From Candidatus Moraniibacteriota bacterium (lineage in GTDB: Bacteria; Patescibacteriota; Minisyncoccia; Moranbacterales; UBA1568), in NCBI GenBank assembly GCA_030690925.1, contig JAUYFO010000003.1, positions 1 to 15,557 of the forward strand: a DNA stretch of 15,557 nucleotides. Reading direction: 5' to 3'. Below the pieces are notes generated by a model. That model was not told where the DNA came from and ran no database searches. It worked only from the letters and a program-made list of their open reading frames with translations. The position numbers were made by a program, and so were the translations under genes. Positions within the stretch are counted from its first letter, which is position 1, and each line of letters begins with the position of its first letter. Below, one piece after another: positions 11,902 through 15,557 of the stretch.

Positions 11902-12624
11902 ATGGGAAATGAAATAGTGTTGGTGGGGTTTTATCTCCTCACCTTGGTTTACTCGGTCATCATCCACGAGGTATCACATGGGGTGGTGGCGCTGTGGCTG
12001 GGCGACCTGACGGCCAAATACGCCGGCCGGCTCAATCTCAATCCCATGAAGCACATCGACCCTTTTGGTTCGGTGATTTTGCCGGTGCTCTTGTTTGTTA
12101 CTACGGGCTTTGCTTTCGGCTGGGCCAAGCCCGTGCCATACAACCCCTACAACCTGCGCAACCAGAAGTGGGGGCCGACCATGGTGGCTTTGGCTGGGCC
12201 GTTGTCGAACTTCCTCCTCGCTTTCATGGCAGCTCTCATCGCTTGGCTTTTGCCACTGACGCTCTTGGTCAAACAAGATATCATGTCGCGTTTCATTGGG
12301 GTGATCGGTGGGCGCGGTGACTTTCTCGAGCGTTTTGGTTTCTTGGCAGATGCCATCTCGGGTTCGCTCTCGGGGATTCTCTTCGGCCTACTCCTCCTGG
12401 TTATTTTTTGGAACGTAGTTTTGGGTTGCTTCAATCTGCTTCCAGTTCCACCGCTTGATGGTTCCAAGCTGCTCTATACCTTACTGCCGCTTCAGGAACG
12501 GACCATTCTCCTTTTGGAACAGTATGGGCTCTTTCTCCTCATTTTTGTTATCTTCTTTTTTTCTACTCCCATTAGTATCTTCATCAATTTTGTCCTCGGC
12601 ATCTTCCTGCGCTTTACCTTGTAG
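11902..12624 (+). CDS. Site-2-protease-like membrane zinc metalloprotease (peptidase M50)
   Basis: A 240-residue polytopic protein of the short S2P-like group. The zinc-binding motif HEVSH lies in the first membrane helix (H22, E23, H26) and the second metal motif NLLPVPPLDG (178-187, D186) lies in a later one. Between them are GWAKPVPYNPYNL, typical of the family, and ALAGPLSNFLLA (96-107), also diagnostic. Hydrophobic helices cover most of the rest, and there is no PDZ domain, so this is not RseP-like full length. Members cut substrates within the membrane or act as accessory proteases; the substrate is unknown. It has a long, possibly structured leader and no partner gene nearby. Confidence 0.93.
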   Translation: MGNEIVLVGFYLLTLVYSVIIHEVSHGVVALWLGDLTAKYAGRLNLNPMKHIDPFGSVILPVLLFVTTGFAFGWAKPVPYNPYNLRNQKWGPTMVALAGPLSNFLLAFMAALIAWLLPLTLLVKQDIMSRFIGVIGGRGDFLERFGFLADAISGSLSGILFGLLLLVIFWNVVLGCFNLLPVPPLDGSKLLYTLLPLQERTILLLEQYGLFLLIFVIFFFSTPISIFINFVLGIFLRFTL

Positions 12625-12644
12625 GGAAGGGGAAGGGGCATGCC

Positions 12645-12674
12645 TTGACATCAAAGCGAACTTTAGGGTAGTAT
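12645..12674 (+). promoter_or_regulatory. Promoter of the rpsL-rpsG-fusA operon
   Basis: Consensus TTGACA (12645-12650), 18-nt spacer, TAGTAT (12669-12674, four of six) after GGG. It lies 21 nt after the M50 stop and gives a leader of nearly 100 nt before rpsL. Confidence 0.7.
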
Positions 12675-12683
12675 AGGCACTAC

Positions 12684-12713
12684 GGAAAAGAAAGTGTCTT
12701 TTCTGCTTTTTTT
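12684..12713 (+). promoter_or_regulatory. Possible attenuator in the rpsL leader
   Basis: GGAAAAG (12684-12690) and CTTTTCT (12698-12704) form an A/T-rich stem with a 7-nt loop, followed by GC and seven Ts (12707-12713), right at the predicted 5' end. A second hairpin CCGCC-AGCC-GGTGG (12742-12755) lies downstream. Early termination is conceivable but the first stem is weak. Confidence 0.35.
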
Positions 12714-12778
12714 CGAAATAATTTCCCATTTCTAGATGTATCCGCCAGCCGGTGGACTAGATTCAAGACTGTACTCCT

Positions 12779-13195
12779 GTGGCCACGATCAACCAACTTA
12801 TCAAGCGCCCCCGAACGACCTCGACCAAGAAGTCGAAGTCTCCAGCCATGACCTATTCGATCAACTCGGTCAAGAACCGCAATACCTTTCATAACAGTCC
12901 TTTCAAGCGCGGGGTGTGTATCAAAGTTTCGACTACCACTCCCAAGAAACCAAACTCTGCTCTCCGGAAAATTGCTCGTGTTCGCCTGACCAACGGTATG
13001 GAAGTTACAGCCTATATCCCCGGTGAAGGACACAACCTGCAGGAACACTCGATCGTCATGATCCGTGGCGGACGGGTGAAGGACTTGCCAGGGGTGCGCT
13101 ACCATATCGTCCGTGGTATTTTCGACGCTGCTGGTGTGGCTCGCAAGCAGAGCCGCAGTAAGTATGGTGCCAAGAAAGATAAGAAGAAAGCCTAG
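12779..13195 (+). CDS. rpsL: 30S ribosomal protein uS12
   Basis: Decoding-centre protein of the small subunit. The product starts at GTG 12779 and reads [12 protein letters not shown], the invariant uS12 start, so the unusual start codon is well supported; there is no Shine-Dalgarno in front (the bases read GTACTCCT). The 138 residues include the insertion seen in many Gram-positive-type uS12 (about 27-42), the loop [19 protein letters not shown] (52-70) and [24 protein letters not shown] (82-105). Lysines 56/57 and 101, matching streptomycin-relevant positions (E. coli K42/K43, K87), are unchanged, suggesting no ribosomal streptomycin resistance. It is first gene of the str operon with rpsG 55 nt downstream. 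Confidence 0.97.
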   Translation: MATINQLIKRPRTTSTKKSKSPAMTYSINSVKNRNTFHNSPFKRGVCIKVSTTTPKKPNSALRKIARVRLTNGMEVTAYIPGEGHNLQEHSIVMIRGGRVKDLPGVRYHIVRGIFDAAGVARKQSRSKYGAKKDKKKA

Positions 13196-13205
13196 CCCGT
13201 TATGA

Positions 13206-13246
13206 ATTTTTTAGAAATTAGAAATTAGTAATTGGAAATTTTTACA
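13206..13246 (+). repeat. A/T-rich low-complexity repeat between rpsL and rpsG
   Basis: The 55-nt gap contains short tandem units (TTAGAAATTAGAAATTAG) flanked by T- and A-runs (GAATTTTTT ... GGAAATTTTT). It stands out against the balanced base composition of the genes. There is no terminator-like GC stem, so the operon probably reads through. Confidence 0.5.
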
Positions 13247-13250
13247 GTAT

Positions 13251-13718
13251 ATGCCACGAAGAAAACGACAATTCAATCGCGAATGGAAACCAGATACCTT
13301 GTATGGTAATCCTTTGGTGGGTCATTTCGTTGGGATGATTATGTGGAATGGTAAGAAAAGCATCGCCGAGAGAATTATCTACGATGCCTTTGATGTCATT
13401 CATGAGCGCACCAAAAAGGGTGGTCTCAACACTTTCGAACAAGCCATCAAGAACGTTTCTCCACTGCTCCAGTTGAAGAGCCGGCGCGTGGGAGGAGCCA
13501 ACTATCAGGTACCGGTACCGGTGTCGAGTGAACGTCGTCAGGTGCTGGCTATGCGTTGGATTCGCGATGCTTGTCGCAACAAGAAGGGTAAGGCTATGGC
13601 CGAAAAACTGGCCGATGAACTCCTGGATGCTTCCAACAAGGCTGGGTCGGCTATGAAGAAGCGTGACGAAACCCACCGTATGGCCGAAGCCAACAAGGCT
13701 TTCGCCCACTTCGCCTAG
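13251..13718 (+). CDS. rpsG: 30S ribosomal protein uS7
   Basis: Primary 16S rRNA-binding protein that organises the 3' head domain of the 30S subunit. The 155-residue sequence begins [19 protein letters not shown] with the basic N-terminal arm, then [44 protein letters not shown] and [10 protein letters not shown], all uS7 hallmarks, and ends [20 protein letters not shown]. Length equals the common 156. It lies in the classic order rpsL-rpsG-fusA, 55 nt after rpsL and 38 nt before fusA. In well-studied bacteria uS7 represses this operon by binding its mRNA; whether that holds here cannot be read. Confidence 0.97.
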   Translation: MPRRKRQFNREWKPDTLYGNPLVGHFVGMIMWNGKKSIAERIIYDAFDVIHERTKKGGLNTFEQAIKNVSPLLQLKSRRVGGANYQVPVPVSSERRQVLAMRWIRDACRNKKGKAMAEKLADELLDASNKAGSAMKKRDETHRMAEANKAFAHFA

Positions 13719-13756
13719 GGAAAACAATTTTCAATTTACAAGTATCAGTTTTCATT

Positions 13757-15557
13757 ATGGTGCGCAAGACTTCTCTTGAAAAGTATCGCAATATCGGTAT
13801 CATTGCTCACATTGACGCTGGCAAGACTACGACCACTGAGCGTATTTTGTTTTATACCGGTATCACTCACAAGATTGGTGAGGTGCACGAGGGGACAGCT
13901 ACCATGGACTGGATGGAGCAGGAACAGGAGCGGGGTATCACTATCACTTCTGCCGCCACCACTTGCTACTGGAAGGATCATCATATCAATATCATCGACA
14001 CCCCGGGCCACGTGGACTTTACCGTAGAGGTAGAGCGATCTCTCCGTGTGCTCGATGGCGGTGTGGTGGTGTTCGATGGCAAGGAAGGGGTAGAGCCCCA
14101 GTCCGAAACCGTGTGGCGTCAGGCCGAGAAGTACGAGGTGCCCCGTATGTGCTTTATCAACAAGATCGACAAAGAGGGAGCCATTTTCGAAGAGGCTCTG
14201 TCTTCTATTTGGAACCGTCTCACTCCACACGCCGTTGCCATTCAGTATCCGATGGGGCTGCGTGGTGATTTCTATGGTTTGATTGACCTCATGACCATGA
14301 AGGCCTTTACCTTCGATGGTGAAATGGGCGAGAAAGTGATTGAAGGGGAGATCCCTGCCGAGTATGAGGGCAAGGCCAAAGAATGGCGCGAGAAAATGGT
14401 AGAAAAGATTGCCGAGACCGATGACACCCTGACCGAGAAGTTTATCGGTGGCGAAGAAATTTCTGTCCCAGAACTCAAGGCCGCTTTGCGTAAGGCAACT
14501 ATCGAGGTGCGTCTCCATCCAGTGATGACCGGGACGGCACTGCGTAACAAGGGGGTACAGCTGGTGCTCGATGCCGTGGTGGACTACTTGCCATCACCGA
14601 TGGATATTCCTCCTGTCAAAGGTATTGATCCTGACACTGACCAGGAAGTCATCCGTGAAACTCGTAATGATGAACATTTTGCTGCTTTGGCTTTCAAGAT
14701 TGCTACCGACCCCTTTGTCGGGCAGCTGACTTTTTTCCGTGTTTATTCCGGTACCGTGAAAGCGGGATCGTACGTACTCAACTCAACTAAGGGTGAAAAG
14801 GAACGTATCGGTCGTATCCTCCGTATGCATGCCAATCACCGGGAAGAAATTGACGAGCTGACAGCTGGCGACATTGGTGCTTTGGTCGGGATGAAGGTAA
14901 CTACTACCGGCAATACTTTGTGTGATATCGAACACCCAGTCATTCTGGAATCCATTACCTTCCCCGAACCGGTCATTGATATTTCCGTGGAACCCAAGAC
15001 CAAGGCTGACCAGGAGAAGATGGGTATGGCTTTGAAAAAACTGCTCGAAGAAGACCCCACCTTCCGAGTCCACACCGATGAAGAGACTGGCCAGACGATT
15101 ATGTCTGGTATGGGGGAACTGCACCTCGACATTCTGGTCGATCGTATGCGCCGTGAATTCAAAGTGGAAGTAAACGTCGGTCGCCCACAGGTGGCGTATC
15201 GGGAAACCATCCGCATCATGGCCGAAGCCGAAGGCAAGTACATTCGTCAGTCGGGTGGTCGTGGCCAGTATGGTCACTGCTGGATCCGCTTGGAGCCCAA
15301 TGAAGTGGGCAAGGGCTACGAATTTTTCGACGAGATCAAGGGCGGAGTCATTCCTCAGGAATTTATCAAACCAATCAACAAGGGTATCGAAGAAGCCACC
15401 CAGACCGGTGTGCTGGCTGGGTATCCAGTGGTCGATATCAAAGCGACGGTCTACGATGGGTCGTACCATGATGTGGACTCTTCCGAAGCTGCCTTCAAGA
15501 TTGCCGGGTCGCTGGCGTTCAAGGAAGCCATGCGCAAGGCCAAGCCAGTGATCTTGG
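13757..15557 (+). CDS. fusA: Translation elongation factor G (3' end beyond window)
   Basis: Ribosome-dependent GTPase that drives translocation. The frame is open from ATG 13757 to the end of the window (600 complete codons); about 100 residues of the C-terminus are missing compared with the usual 690-700. G-domain motifs are [15 protein letters not shown] (17-31), RGITITSA (59-66), DTPGHVDF (81-88) and NKIDKEGA (135-142). Downstream are the domain II barrel ([18 protein letters not shown]), domain III ([28 protein letters not shown]) and domain IV with SGGRGQYGH, ending in [16 protein letters not shown]. This set, with the SGGRGQYGH element, distinguishes it from LepA and tetracycline-protection proteins. 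Weak Shine-Dalgarno; the leader is A/T-rich. Confidence 0.98.
   Translation, partial: MVRKTSLEKYRNIGIIAHIDAGKTTTTERILFYTGITHKIGEVHEGTATMDWMEQEQERGITITSAATTCYWKDHHINIIDTPGHVDFTVEVERSLRVLDGGVVVFDGKEGVEPQSETVWRQAEKYEVPRMCFINKIDKEGAIFEEALSSIWNRLTPHAVAIQYPMGLRGDFYGLIDLMTMKAFTFDGEMGEKVIEGEIPAEYEGKAKEWREKMVEKIAETDDTLTEKFIGGEEISVPELKAALRKATIEVRLHPVMTGTALRNKGVQLVLDAVVDYLPSPMDIPPVKGIDPDTDQEVIRETRNDEHFAALAFKIATDPFVGQLTFFRVYSGTVKAGSYVLNSTKGEKERIGRILRMHANHREEIDELTAGDIGALVGMKVTTTGNTLCDIEHPVILESITFPEPVIDISVEPKTKADQEKMGMALKKLLEEDPTFRVHTDEETGQTIMSGMGELHLDILVDRMRREFKVEVNVGRPQVAYRETIRIMAEAEGKYIRQSGGRGQYGHCWIRLEPNEVGKGYEFFDEIKGGVIPQEFIKPINKGIEEATQTGVLAGYPVVDIKATVYDGSYHDVDSSEAAFKIAGSLAFKEAMRKAKPVIL

Noticed and set aside
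13745..14518. 257-codon minus-strand frame within fusA
   Set aside because: Shadow of fusA, whose conserved EF-G motifs occupy the plus strand.
1..15557. CRISPR array, insertion sequence or prophage
   Set aside because: No regularly spaced repeats, transposase, integrase or phage-like gene was found on either strand.

Overview
The window (15,557 bp, roughly half G+C by eye) is a densely packed bacterial chromosome segment on which almost every gene reads on the + strand. It uses the standard bacterial code: Trp is TGG throughout, and TGA ends conserved proteins such as NrdR, DgkA and FtsA at their expected lengths. Several traits suggest a Patescibacteria/CPR (Parcubacteria-like) genome: ComEC is split from its metallo-beta-lactamase domain, Ndk has an insertion, bS21 is long, no mur/ftsQ cluster lies next to ftsA-ftsZ, and an NrdR-ComEC unit sits beside the cell-division genes. 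This lineage call is an inference from gene content, not a phylogeny.

Layout. 1-2637: a tight gene run, hisS (3' part) - HIT hydrolase - rpsU - yqeY - ybeY - dgkA, serving translation, rRNA maturation and lipid-carrier recycling. It ends in a terminator folded from the last codons of dgkA. 2638-5656: ftsA and ftsZ, separated by a 306-bp regulatory gap with several promoter and palindrome signals. 5687-5830: a promoter-to-terminator interval with no convincing ORF, a good candidate for a roughly 105-nt small RNA. 5922-8717: nrdR, a ComEC-type DNA-uptake channel, and a separate ComEC-type metallo-beta-lactamase protein overlapping it by 17 nt. 8740-9517: ndk with its own promoter and terminator.

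9535-10354: a self-contained two-gene unit with a near-consensus promoter, two small uncharacterised proteins with good ribosome-binding sites, and a cluster of hairpins ending in a terminator. 10375-10445: tRNA-Pro(GGG) on the minus strand. 10562-11365: a single gene whose protein carries the LuxI-family signature residues (ExDxxD, RL, ExSR), preceded by two tandem palindromes. This is the most unexpected gene here. 11444-11617: rpmB (bL28) on the minus strand. 11618-11901: a non-coding leader with nested inverted repeats. 11902-12624: a site-2-type membrane metalloprotease (M50).

12645-15557: the streptomycin operon start, rpsL - rpsG - fusA (truncated by the window edge), under a TTGACA-type promoter. 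Recurrent promoter style: most -10 boxes follow a short G-run (ggggTATAAT, gggTATACT, gggggTATGAT, gggTAGTAT). Most of the window is housekeeping. The accessory-like stretch is 9.5-11.9 kb, where the unknown small proteins, the LuxI-like gene and the structured leader cluster.
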